Assembly (NCBI GenBank): GCA_016782885.1
Contig: JADHXQ010000037.1
Span: forward strand, 1 to 39,486
Origin: Phycisphaerae bacterium
GTDB lineage: Bacteria; Planctomycetota; Phycisphaerae; SM23-33
Direction: 5' to 3'
Length of the DNA: 39,486 nt
In this document: piece by piece, positions 32,233-39,486 of the stretch
Layout of the letters: each line of letters opens with the position of its first letter
Position numbering within the stretch: the stretch's first letter is position 1
Position numbers and translations under genes: made by a program
Notes under the pieces: model-generated
The model's input: only the letters and a program-made list of their open reading frames with translations
The model's database searches: none
Told to the model about the DNA's origin: nothing

Positions 32233-33633
32233 ATGTCATCAAAAAAGAACGCGGAAAAAATCTCGCGCCGCACCGTTCTGGCTGCCGGGGCCGCTGTCCC
32301 GCTTTTCATCCCGCGCGCCGTGTTGGGCGGAGCGCCGGACAAGCCCGCGCCGAGCGACAGGCTCCAGGTCGCAGCCGTCGGGATCGGAGGTATGGGCAAG
32401 AACTACATCCACGGCTGCGGGGGTGGTGTAGACGTTGTCAGCCTGTGCGACCTGGACCACCGTTTCGCCGGCGGAGTATTCAAACGATATTCAAAAGCCT
32501 CCCGCCACCACGACTTCCGCCAGATGTTCGACAAAGACGCCAAGAACTTCGACGCGCTGATAGTCGCCACGCCCGACCACACTCACTCGATCGTCCTGTC
32601 GGCCGCCATAAAACTCAGGAAACACATCTACTGCGCCAAACCGGTGACGCACTCGATCGGCGAGGCCCGCAAAATCCGCAAGGCCCTGCTGGCCGCCAAA
32701 GACCTCGTCACCAAGACCAGCGCCCAATCGTCCGGAACGGACCTTGCCCGCGGCACGACCGAACTGCTGGGCACGGGCGTTATCGGGGCGATCCGCCAAC
32801 TGCACATCTGGTGCGATCACCCGAAGTATCCGTGCCTGGAGGCCCGCCCCAAAGACAAACAGACCCCGCCGCCCGGGATGGACTGGGATCTGTGGATCGG
32901 TCCGGCGCCGTATCGACCGTTTCATCGGGCGTACCATCCGGGCAAGTGGCGGTCGTGGTGGGATTTCGGTACCGGCGCGGTCGGCGACATGATCTGCCAC
33001 ACGTTGCACGCGTATTTCCACGAACTCCAGCTCGGCGCCCCGACGGCGATATCCAGCAGCAGCACGCACAAGTTCACCGGGTATTTTTCCGGGCGCGTCT
33101 CGACGCCCGAATGCCAGGGCAACGCCAACACCGTCACCTGGAAATTCCCCGCCCGCGGGAAGCTGCCCCCGCTGAGGGTCCACTGGTACGACGGCGGGAT
33201 CAAGCCCAACCGACCCGAAGAACTCGACGACAAACTCGCGCTGCCCGCGATGGGCCTGCTATTCGAGGGGGAAAAGGGAAAGCTGCTTTCCGGATACGGC
33301 GGAGGGAATCCGTTCGGTAACCGGCGCGGTGTCGCAGGCGGCCTGCTCTTGCCCGAAAAAACGTTCAAGGACTTCACCCAGCCGCCCAAAACCATGCCCC
33401 GCTGCGCTTACAAGGTTCATTACACCGAATGGGTCGACGCGTGCAAGACGGGCAAGAAGACCACATGCCCCATCGAATTCGGATGCGAGATGACCGAGAT
33501 GGGCCTGCTCGGCGCCCTGTCGCTGCGCGCCAGGCGGTTGATCCAATGGGACGCCGCGGCGATGAAGGTCACCAATTCAAAACACGCCGACGCGCTGGTC
33601 GACCCGCCGTACCGCGACGGTTGGTCGCTGTAG
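32233..33633 (+). CDS. Tat-exported Gfo/Idh/MocA family oxidoreductase
   Basis: The 466-residue protein begins at ATG 32233, which has GAGGAG seven bases upstream; an in-frame TTG at 32164 belongs to the promoter. A Tat signal, ISRRTVLAAGAAVPLFI, leads the protein. A Rossmann fold follows: LQVAAVGIGGMGKNYIHG, VVSLCDLD, ALIVATPDHTHSIVLSAAI. The conserved lysine motif is CAKPVTHS where the family usually has EKP; the lysine is kept. The C-terminal half is the usual open sheet that binds the sugar. Such exported NAD(P)-linked sugar oxidoreductases are very common in planctomycetes. The gene lies alone between the two cytochrome-sulfatase cassettes and runs toward the second, ending 65 bases from it. 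Substrate unknown. Confidence 0.9.
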   Translation: MSSKKNAEKISRRTVLAAGAAVPLFIPRAVLGGAPDKPAPSDRLQVAAVGIGGMGKNYIHGCGGGVDVVSLCDLDHRFAGGVFKRYSKASRHHDFRQMFDKDAKNFDALIVATPDHTHSIVLSAAIKLRKHIYCAKPVTHSIGEARKIRKALLAAKDLVTKTSAQSSGTDLARGTTELLGTGVIGAIRQLHIWCDHPKYPCLEARPKDKQTPPPGMDWDLWIGPAPYRPFHRAYHPGKWRSWWDFGTGAVGDMICHTLHAYFHELQLGAPTAISSSSTHKFTGYFSGRVSTPECQGNANTVTWKFPARGKLPPLRVHWYDGGIKPNRPEELDDKLALPAMGLLFEGEKGKLLSGYGGGNPFGNRRGVAGGLLLPEKTFKDFTQPPKTMPRCAYKVHYTEWVDACKTGKKTTCPIEFGCEMTEMGLLGALSLRARRLIQWDAAAMKVTNSKHADALVDPPYRDGWSL

Positions 33634-33698
33634 CGGACGGGCGGTACGATCAACGGCGCGGCGGCAAACGGCAAGCGGTTCGGTTGTAAGCCCCAAAA

Positions 33699-35135
33699 TT
33701 ATTCCTTCAGCAACTGTCTGATCGGATTCTTGACGAATGCCGCGGGGCGTTGGCCTTTTCCGGGTCGGTTCACGTCGCCGAGGTCCACGCGGGCTTTTTC
33801 CGCCAGCGCGAGCATGCGCTTTACGATCTCCGGATTTGCGGATGAGACGTCTTTGTCCTCGTGGATGTCGTTTTTCAGGTCGAACAGTTTCATCATGGTC
33901 TTTCCCTCGGGCTTGCCCCAGTTTCGCTTTCTCGACTCCAGGGCAAGTTCGAGTTTCCACTGTCCGGACCGGACGGCCTGCAGTTGGTCCATCTGGTAGA
34001 AGTAGAACGCTTCGTGCGGGCTCTTTGCGCCTTTGGTTCCGCTCATAAGGTCCATGATGTCTCGTCCGTCGATTATGCGGTCCTTGGGGGCGGTGGTCCC
34101 GGCGAGGCGAGCGAACGTCGGGAGGACGTCGATGGTCGACGTCAGTGCGTCGCACGTCTTGCCCGCGGGGATTTTTCCGGGCCATCGCATAACGCACGGT
34201 ACGCGCTGTCCGCCTTCGAGCGTTTGACCCTTGTGTCCGCGAAGGGGCGCGTTGGACCCGCCGTGGCGCCCGGTCGAACCGTTGTCGGACGTGAAGATCA
34301 CCAGCGTGTTATCGTCGAGCTTGAGGTCCTTGAGCGTCTTGAGTATCTGTCCGGTGGACCAGTCGAGCTCTTCCACGGCGTCGCCGTATCGTCCGTTTTT
34401 CGATTTGTTGCGGAAGTCGTCTGAGGCGTGCAGCGGCAGGTGGACCATGGCGTGTGGCAGGTAGAGGAAGAACGGTTTGTCCTTGTTGGCGGCGATGAAC
34501 TTGACGGCCTGTTCGGTGTAGCGTTTGGTAAGCGTATCCTGCTTGATCGGCGCTTCGATAACCTTCTCGTCCCGCATTAACGGCAGCGGAGGGCGTCCTT
34601 TGGTTTTGCTCCTGCCTCCCATGTCGTTGGAGTACGGGATTCCGAAGTAGGAGTCGAAGCCCTGTCGGGTCGGAAGGAATTCCGGCTGGTCGCCGAGATG
34701 CCACTTGCCTATGCACATCGTCGCGTAGCCCTGGGGCTTGAGCACTTCGGCGATGGTCTGTTCGTTGGGATTGAGCCCCTTCGGATCGCCGGGGAACAGC
34801 ACGCAGAGATTCCGCTGGTTCACGTGCATATTGACGCGCCGCGGATAGCATCCGGTCATCAGGCTCGACCGCGACGGCGTGCAGACGCTGCTGGTGACGT
34901 AGAAGCTGGTGAATTTCATGCCCTCGGCGGCCATTTGGTCGAGCCTGGGCGTGCGGTTGGCCTTCGAGCCGAAGCATCCGATGTCGCCGTATCCCATGTC
35001 GTCGATGAAAATAAGGACGAAGTTAGGTTTTTTCGCCGCCGGTTTCGCCGCTTTCGTAAACGCCGAACCGCCGATGGTCAATGCGGCGCCCGCCGCGCCA
35101 ACCTGTCTTAGAAAACTTCTGCGTGTCTGTGTCAT
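33699..35135 (-). CDS. Tat-exported type I sulfatase (second copy)
   Basis: The 478-residue S1 sulfatase starts at ATG 35135, with AGGA upstream; it gives the Tat signal TQTRRSFLRQVG directly. The frame extends 27 codons further up, but that part overlaps the preceding gene and has no signal. KPNFVLIFIDDMGYGDIGCFG holds the metal-binding Asp pair and resembles arylsulfatase A-like proteins. Cys85-TPSR-89 is the formylglycine site, followed by SLMTG. GKWHLGDQPEFLPTRQGFDSYFG and FTSDNGS are standard. The two sulfatases of the window are clearly different subfamilies judging by their core motifs. It starts 31 bases after the HzsA-like gene at 35167, the same order as in the other cassette. Confidence 0.93.
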   Translation of the reverse strand: MTQTRRSFLRQVGAAGAALTIGGSAFTKAAKPAAKKPNFVLIFIDDMGYGDIGCFGSKANRTPRLDQMAAEGMKFTSFYVTSSVCTPSRSSLMTGCYPRRVNMHVNQRNLCVLFPGDPKGLNPNEQTIAEVLKPQGYATMCIGKWHLGDQPEFLPTRQGFDSYFGIPYSNDMGGRSKTKGRPPLPLMRDEKVIEAPIKQDTLTKRYTEQAVKFIAANKDKPFFLYLPHAMVHLPLHASDDFRNKSKNGRYGDAVEELDWSTGQILKTLKDLKLDDNTLVIFTSDNGSTGRHGGSNAPLRGHKGQTLEGGQRVPCVMRWPGKIPAGKTCDALTSTIDVLPTFARLAGTTAPKDRIIDGRDIMDLMSGTKGAKSPHEAFYFYQMDQLQAVRSGQWKLELALESRKRNWGKPEGKTMMKLFDLKNDIHEDKDVSSANPEIVKRMLALAEKARVDLGDVNRPGKGQRPAAFVKNPIRQLLKE

Positions 35136-35166
35136 GGTTCTTTCCTGGTGGTAATTTGTCGTTGTG

Positions 35167-37329
35167 CTACCTGTCTTTAACGGGCAGCGGGCATTTTGTG
35201 CTGATTGCTTCTTCAAACGTCGGGACCGGTCGGAAGTTCGGGTGGTCCTTGAACTTTATGTGCCTCCTGCCCCAGTACGATCCGAAGTAGATTCCGCTGG
35301 CGTCGACCCATGTGGCGAGTTTCGCCAGGGCGGAAAGGGGAAGTTTTTCCCTGTTTCCCGGGCAGCCCTTCATCACCTGGGCGATCAGCTTGCTCTTGTG
35401 CGATCCGATCGATTTCGGCGGTGAATACGGCGAGCCTTCCCAGTCGGTGAATTCGCGGTAGGTGGGGACCATTTTGCGGCGAATCAGGTTCTCGTACGAG
35501 CGGGAAAACTGTGTGGTCAGCTCGCCGGTCAGGTCGAGCTTAGCCGCCGGTTTCTCGGCGCCGTGGCACCTTACGCAATGCTTGTCGAGAACGGGCTGGA
35601 CGTAGGCGGGGTAGTGAATTGCCTGTTTTCCGGTCTTGTCGCCCGGTTGGGGACCGGGGCTGCTTGGCGGGCGTTTCATCGCCAGGGGCAGTTTTCCGCG
35701 GTGGGGCGGTGAGTCGTTGGGCGTTTCGTGGCATCCGACGCACGAGCGTTTCTCTCCGGGACGGTAGTTCACGTAGGTGCGCTCGCGCTGGAGTTCCAGG
35801 TAGTCTTCGTCGAGGGCCTGGAAGTAGATGTTCCTGTCGGCGGGGACTGTGAAGTGGGCCGATCCGTCTTTTTCAACGGGCACGACGCCCCACATCGCCT
35901 TGCCCGCCAGCGCGGTGCCCAGGCTGATCAGTCGCGTGTGGCGGGTGAGCCTGCCCCGCGGGTCCCAGAATCGCCTGCAGTCCCACGGGCGGGGGAGCTG
36001 CTCCATGATCCGGATGTATCTAACCTCGCCGCGCTCGATCCCCTCCATTCCGAAGTAGATGTCCTGAACGGTGCAGATGGCGAGATTTTTTTTCGCCAGT
36101 TTTTCATCGATTACCGACCGGAGCACCGGCGGGGCCTTGCGTGCCCGCAGCGGATACGGCTGCCAGCACGAGGTTTCCGGTTCGGTGTGTATCTTCACGT
36201 GCTGTCCGGCTTCGGTGAGCTTGTACAGCCCGTAGGCTACCGGGTCGTTCCACTTCCTGTCGGGGTTGTAAGCGACCAGGAAGGTGTCTTTCGACAGCGG
36301 GTAGGGGTCCATGTAGAGCGGTCCGTTAGTGTGCCTGACCCACTTTCCGTTGACCAGGTGGTTCCATCCGGGTTCCTGTTTCACGTCGACGGTTGGGGTG
36401 ATGTAGGTCATCGGTTCGCGCGTTCGGATATCTTTTTTGGTGTCGATTCGAATCACCGTTCCGATCCCGCTCTGGGGCCAGTGCGGCGTGCCGAGCATTA
36501 CGAACAGGTTGGAGTATCCGGGAATCTGTCGCCCGTGCAGGAAGGTGGGGGGCAGGTGGATATCGTTACCGTAGACCTCTACCGATGCGCCGCCGTCGGG
36601 GTACATCGCCCAGAGGCACTTGATTCCGATCTGGCCTTTGTCGACGTATTCCCAGCGCGTATACAGCACGCGCCCGTCGGACATCATCGACGGCGAAAAC
36701 TCGCTGACGGGGCTGTTGGTGAGCTTCTGGAGATTCTTGCCATCGCCGTCCATGCGATACATCACCGTGGTCGACAGGATGTCGGGCGAGTCGCACAGCG
36801 TACCGTACTCGCATCGCGTCGAGACCAGCATTATCCCGCCGTCGGGAAGGTAGCAGGGGTGCATGTCGTCGGTCTGGTGATAGTACATCCGCGCGGTCCC
36901 GCCCAGGAACGAGTTGTCGTACTTCCTGATGCGCGCCTGCTCGTCGGCAGGGGGGAACGTGAGCTGCTTGGGACCGCTGGTGCGCACGCCCTTTACCGGG
37001 TCGATGCCGATCTCGTAGATCCGGAAACCCTCCTTGGGCGCCTTCTTCCAGTCGAAGACGATTTTGTTCGCGTCGAAGTGCAGATCGAACCGCCCGAAGA
37101 TGCCGTCCTTCATTTCGGGTATCAGCTCGGTGACCTTTTTGGTCTTAATGTCCAGGACGCACAGGTTTCCGCCGTAGCGGCTGCACCCGTCGATGAAGTC
37201 GGTGTAGAAGTGGGACGAGTGATAGGTTTGGCGTTTGACGAACAGCATCTTGTCGAAGTTCATCAGCGGGTCCGCCGCCTGGGCCCAGGAGGTCAACAAT
37301 AGCAGTACCGTTACGATTATCTTCTTCAT
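35167..37329 (-). CDS. HzsA-like secreted cytochrome (second copy)
   Basis: From ATG 37329 the product has 720 residues and starts directly with a signal peptide, KKIIVTVLLLLTSWAQAADP. An ATG at 37341 (plus four residues) is equally possible; neither has a clear ribosome site, and the frame is open further up to 37374. PD40-like blades are visible (DDMHPCYLPDGGIMLVSTR, SEFSPSMMSDGRVLYTRWEYVD). The HzsA-type middle domain is GVVPVEKDGSAHFTVPADRNIYFQALDED, and haem-c sites are C529-VGCH and C585-VRCH. It lacks the N-terminal helical part of the copy at 29592 but shares LMNFDKMLFVKR with it (LLNFDKIVFLKQ there). A TATAAT and a 26-bp palindrome lie just upstream. It is the first gene of an operon with a sulfatase. 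Confidence 0.85.
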   Translation of the reverse strand: MKKIIVTVLLLLTSWAQAADPLMNFDKMLFVKRQTYHSSHFYTDFIDGCSRYGGNLCVLDIKTKKVTELIPEMKDGIFGRFDLHFDANKIVFDWKKAPKEGFRIYEIGIDPVKGVRTSGPKQLTFPPADEQARIRKYDNSFLGGTARMYYHQTDDMHPCYLPDGGIMLVSTRCEYGTLCDSPDILSTTVMYRMDGDGKNLQKLTNSPVSEFSPSMMSDGRVLYTRWEYVDKGQIGIKCLWAMYPDGGASVEVYGNDIHLPPTFLHGRQIPGYSNLFVMLGTPHWPQSGIGTVIRIDTKKDIRTREPMTYITPTVDVKQEPGWNHLVNGKWVRHTNGPLYMDPYPLSKDTFLVAYNPDRKWNDPVAYGLYKLTEAGQHVKIHTEPETSCWQPYPLRARKAPPVLRSVIDEKLAKKNLAICTVQDIYFGMEGIERGEVRYIRIMEQLPRPWDCRRFWDPRGRLTRHTRLISLGTALAGKAMWGVVPVEKDGSAHFTVPADRNIYFQALDEDYLELQRERTYVNYRPGEKRSCVGCHETPNDSPPHRGKLPLAMKRPPSSPGPQPGDKTGKQAIHYPAYVQPVLDKHCVRCHGAEKPAAKLDLTGELTTQFSRSYENLIRRKMVPTYREFTDWEGSPYSPPKSIGSHKSKLIAQVMKGCPGNREKLPLSALAKLATWVDASGIYFGSYWGRRHIKFKDHPNFRPVPTFEEAISTKCPLPVKDR

Positions 37330-37365
37330 GGGAAGCGCCATTATTACGTGATTGGACGAACGTTC

Positions 37366-37410
37366 ATTATACATAGTACATCGAAGCCCACAGATAGCTA
37401 TCTGTGGGCT
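37366..37410 (-). promoter_or_regulatory. -10 box with an adjoining 26-bp perfect palindrome (candidate operator)
   Basis: On the minus strand TATAAT lies at 37366-37371. The -35 position, 16-18 bases further up, falls inside a perfect 26-bp palindrome at 37385-37410 (half-site AGCCCACAGATAG). No good -35 hexamer is present, as expected for a regulated promoter. The palindrome could instead be a terminator for thuA, whose stop is 94 bases upstream. However, the nearest T-run (37417-37422) follows it only on the plus strand. Confidence 0.5.
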
Positions 37411-37503
37411 GTTGGCTTTTTTCGCTATCTACAGACGAATATTTTCTTCAGGCCCCAGGCGCCGTGTTGCTTTGTGAAGTCAATGTGGATGTGACCAGGT
37501 TCC

Positions 37504-38355
37504 TTACGTTGTCCGCCGAGTTTGACGTTTCGCCTTTGACGGGGAAACTTTGTTTGGCGCAGTTTTCTTAGACGCGGGTGGATCGGGCAGGGGGGTGTTT
37601 ATGCACTTTCGCCCGGCGACCCATCGGATGCCGTTGCCCAGCAGGCGTCGGTGGCCCGGATTGGTCCAGGCTCTTACATCGTGTCCGCCCTGGTAGCCGA
37701 AGATTTTCGCGCCCTTGTAATCCACCGTCCAGGCGATGGGCTTGTCGCTTTTGGGGTGGTCGGTCGTGACCAGTACGTTGAGCCCATCGGTGAAAGTCTG
37801 CTTGTTGTACGATTCGTCCTGGATCTCGAAATCCTTCATTCCCTTCGTTATCGGGTGGTCGGTGTTGGCGATATGCATCTTGAAACGCGCATGTCCCACG
37901 CCGCTCTTGCCGATTTTCTTACCGTCCTTTTCGCCGGCCTTCATCCAGAACTTGCAGCCGGCGATCTTCTCGAATTCCGGCCAGTCCTGGCAGTTCGCCA
38001 GCGCGTGATGCCACACCACCAGCCCCACGCCCTTCTTGAGCAGTTTCAGGAAGTTGGCTTTCTGCGTATCGGTGATACCGCTTGAGAGGTTGAACATCAG
38101 GATCGCGTCGTAGTCGAATTTGGTCAGGTCGTCGAAAACGGTGTACGGTTTGCCCTTCCATACTTCGCACTTGATATCTTCGTGTCCGCCCCAGGCCTTG
38201 TCGAAGTTTTTGGCGTCGTACCCGTGTCCGCCGACGAGGATCACGACCTTGAGTGGTTTGGCGACGGGGGCTTCGGCTTTATCGACGGCCGACAGATCGA
38301 CTGCCATACCGGCGACCAGCACGACCGCCATAGCAGTTCTAATCGCTTTGTGCAT
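37504..38355 (-). CDS. Secreted ThuA-like domain protein
   Basis: The 283-residue protein has a signal peptide (about 1-23). Residues 35-250 form a ThuA-like fold, a class-I glutamine-amidotransferase relative: KVVILVGGHGYD, YDAILMFNLSSGITDTQKANFLKLLKKGVGLVVWHHAL, then HIANTDHPITKGM, DESYNK, VLVTTDHPKSDKPIAWTVDYKGAKIFGYQGGHD and GNGIRWVAG. ThuA proteins are named for trehalose use in rhizobia, but in planctomycetes they are numerous and lie among sugar-degradation genes. The lysine/arginine-rich tail (255-283) is low in complexity. ATG 38355 has GAGGAG seven bases upstream. It has its own promoter at 38421-38449 and is not clearly part of the cytochrome operon. Activity unknown. Confidence 0.9.
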   Translation of the reverse strand: MHKAIRTAMAVVLVAGMAVDLSAVDKAEAPVAKPLKVVILVGGHGYDAKNFDKAWGGHEDIKCEVWKGKPYTVFDDLTKFDYDAILMFNLSSGITDTQKANFLKLLKKGVGLVVWHHALANCQDWPEFEKIAGCKFWMKAGEKDGKKIGKSGVGHARFKMHIANTDHPITKGMKDFEIQDESYNKQTFTDGLNVLVTTDHPKSDKPIAWTVDYKGAKIFGYQGGHDVRAWTNPGHRRLLGNGIRWVAGRKCINTPLPDPPASKKTAPNKVSPSKAKRQTRRTT

Positions 38356-38388
38356 GATATACTCCTCGTATGGAACAAACGTTCCGAT

Positions 38389-38449
38389 GTCCCGTCGATT
38401 GCGACGGGACGATTACGGACATTATCACTCGCAACCGCACCTCGTGCAA
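38389..38449 (-). promoter_or_regulatory. Promoter and leader hairpin of the ThuA gene
   Basis: On the minus strand TTGCAC (38444-38449) and GATAAT (38421-38426) are exactly 17 bases apart. The transcript should start near 38414 and so open almost directly with a 9-bp hairpin (arms 38402-38410 and 38389-38397, 4-nt loop), which may protect its 5' end. Confidence 0.65.
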
Positions 38450-38789
38450 GCGTTCGGGACGGCATGTAACGCAAGAACGCGAAACAATCTGAGAATTCCC
38501 TGGGTGAAATCGGGGTCTCGTAGTATAATCCCCATATGTAGGTTAGCGCGTTCCATAATGGAGCGGCAGAGCACATTCGACCGGAGCCGGTCGAATCTAA
38601 AATGAGGCAGGAGCGGTTTTGAGTTCGCACGTTTCCTTTCCTGCGCAAAAGCGTATCTGAGAAGTCTCAGAATCGGACAACGTATCTTCGTATGCCATCG
38701 GCGCGGGTTTTGCCGTTTGCGGAGGCTCGTCGATGGGGTGAGCATTATCAGCAGGTTCGCAAAATGGGAACCAAGAAAGGAGCAGTAAG
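38450..38789. other. Spacer before the SUMF1 gene with TATAAT box and 22-base palindrome
   Basis: No gene is seen in these 340 bases. On the plus strand there is a TATAAT at 38524-38529 with a poor -35, a hairpin of two 10-bp perfect arms at 38575-38596 (loop AG) and a CTGAGA-AG-TCTCAG hairpin at 38657-38670. A transcript from that TATAAT would carry both hairpins in a long leader toward 38790. This is suggestive only. Confidence 0.4.
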
Positions 38790-39486
38790 ATGAAGAGAGC
38801 AATTCAGATCGTATGCGTGGCCGCAATCGTATCGGCGTTGGGTTCGGCGGCAATGGCGGTGGATATCGTGACCGTTCCTGTGGGCAATGTCGGCAATAGC
38901 GCCGACAGCACTGGTTACGGCGCGGTGTCCTACGAGTACAACATTGGCAAGTACGAGGTTACTGCCGGTCAGTACCGCGATTTCCTCAACGCCGTGGGCA
39001 AGACCACGGCGGATACCTACGGGCTGTACAACAGCAGCATGGACAGCAGTTCGTACGGCTGCCAGATCACGTGGAACTCCGTTTCGTCCACCTACGACTT
39101 CAGCGGTGTTCCCAGCGGCACGGCGGCTGACTGGGAGAATCGCCCGGTGAACTATGTGAGTTTCTGGGATGCCTGCCGGTTCGCCAACTGGCTGCACAAC
39201 GGGCAGGGCGCCGGCGACACCGAGACCGGGGCCTACACCCTGACGTCCGGCGGCATGAGCGCCAACACGATTACGCGTAACGCCGGAGCGACGTGGGCGG
39301 TGACCAGCGAGGACGAGTGGTACAAGGCGGCGTACTACAGCGGCTCGGGCAGCACGTACTACGACTACCCGACCAGTAGCGACACGGCCCCGGGTTACGT
39401 GAACAACAGCGGTAATCTGAGCGGTACGGGCACTGTCTTCACTGACGGCGTAGTCGACCCGGGCAACTACGCCACGTACGATGGTG
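38790..39486 (+). CDS. Secreted SUMF1/FGE-sulfatase domain protein (cut by window edge)
   Basis: The first 232 codons are present and the gene runs off the right edge. ATG 38790 has AAAGGAG nine bases upstream. A signal peptide (about 1-23, ending SAAMA) is followed by VDIVTVPVGNVGN, YEYNIGKYEVTAGQYRDFLNAVG, RPVNYVSFWDACRFANWLHNG and GATWAVTSEDEWYKAAYYSG, the standard opening of the SUMF1 (formylglycine-generating enzyme-like) fold. Many secreted planctomycete copies of this type end in a PEP-CTERM tail and are thought not to be the true sulfatase-activating enzyme. The catalytic cysteines of FGE lie in the missing part, so it cannot be decided whether it matures the two sulfatases nearby. 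Confidence 0.85.
   Translation, partial: MKRAIQIVCVAAIVSALGSAAMAVDIVTVPVGNVGNSADSTGYGAVSYEYNIGKYEVTAGQYRDFLNAVGKTTADTYGLYNSSMDSSSYGCQITWNSVSSTYDFSGVPSGTAADWENRPVNYVSFWDACRFANWLHNGQGAGDTETGAYTLTSGGMSANTITRNAGATWAVTSEDEWYKAAYYSGSGSTYYDYPTSSDTAPGYVNNSGNLSGTGTVFTDGVVDPGNYATYDG

Noticed and set aside
35136..35216. N-terminal extension of the second sulfatase
   Set aside because: It overlaps the end of the cytochrome gene and puts 27 residues before the Tat motif, which should be near the N-terminus.
29592..37329. HzsA-like genes as evidence for anammox (hydrazine synthesis)
   Set aside because: No hzsB/C or hydrazine dehydrogenase genes are nearby, and the neighbours are sulfatases and glycan enzymes; HzsA-like proteins are widespread in non-anammox planctomycetes.
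38790..39486. SUMF1 gene as the enzyme that activates the two sulfatases
   Set aside because: The catalytic part is missing from the window, and secreted SUMF1 proteins of this type are usually not true formylglycine-generating enzymes. Left open.

Overview
The window reads as a chromosomal segment of a planctomycete, probably from the Phycisphaerae side of that phylum. I infer this from the gene content, not from a marker gene: two Tat-exported S1 sulfatases, two cytochromes with the hydrazine-synthase-alpha fold, a PQQ-type beta-propeller opening with a WPRWRGPNRDG motif, a membrane Ser/Thr kinase with leucine-rich repeats, a Tat-exported Gfo/Idh/MocA oxidoreductase, a ThuA protein and a secreted SUMF1 protein. 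No rRNA, tRNA or CRISPR array was seen.

Left part (1-8750). The start of a RhuM-like gene runs off the left edge. Next comes leuA on the minus strand. Its 5' leader holds what looks like a complete classical leucine attenuator: a promoter, a 19-residue leader peptide with nine leucines that uses all six leucine codons, and three mutually exclusive helices (1:2, 2:3, 3:4). Upstream lie a zinc-ribbon/Ser-Thr kinase/LRR membrane protein, an excisionase-type HTH protein with a degenerate receiver domain, and the divergent helicase gene pcrA/uvrD.

Middle (8750-16285). A repeat-rich intergenic stretch is followed by a HEAT-repeat lipoprotein. Then comes a tightly coupled plus-strand operon of lower GC than the glycan genes: a tiny ORF, a PD-(D/E)XK-like protein with a helical HEPN/Abi-like C-terminus, an AlbA_2 (Schlafen-type) protein and a second PD-(D/E)XK-like protein. 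This is the best candidate for an undescribed system, most likely anti-phage or anti-plasmid defence. Dispersed palindromes flank it.

Right part (16285-39486). This is a secreted glycan-degradation and redox region. It holds two clan GH-D-like glycosidases, a remnant of a GH10 xylanase fused to its carbohydrate-binding domain, a PQQ-like propeller, a VWA protein, a protein of unknown role, and then two cassettes that repeat the order HzsA-like cytochrome -> sulfatase. The first cassette also carries a parallel beta-helix protein. An oxidoreductase sits between the cassettes, a ThuA protein follows, and the start of a SUMF1 protein reaches the right edge. Nearly all these products carry Sec, Tat or lipoprotein signals, so the region probably acts in the periplasm or cell envelope on sulfated polysaccharides.

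Good sigma70-like promoters can be read before leuA's leader, the PQQ gene, the first cytochrome cassette, the oxidoreductase and thuA. Several classes of short repeats (7-nt and 9-nt phased repeats and REP-like palindromes) occupy the intergenic spaces, and in two places a 7-nt repeat supplies the stop codon of a gene.
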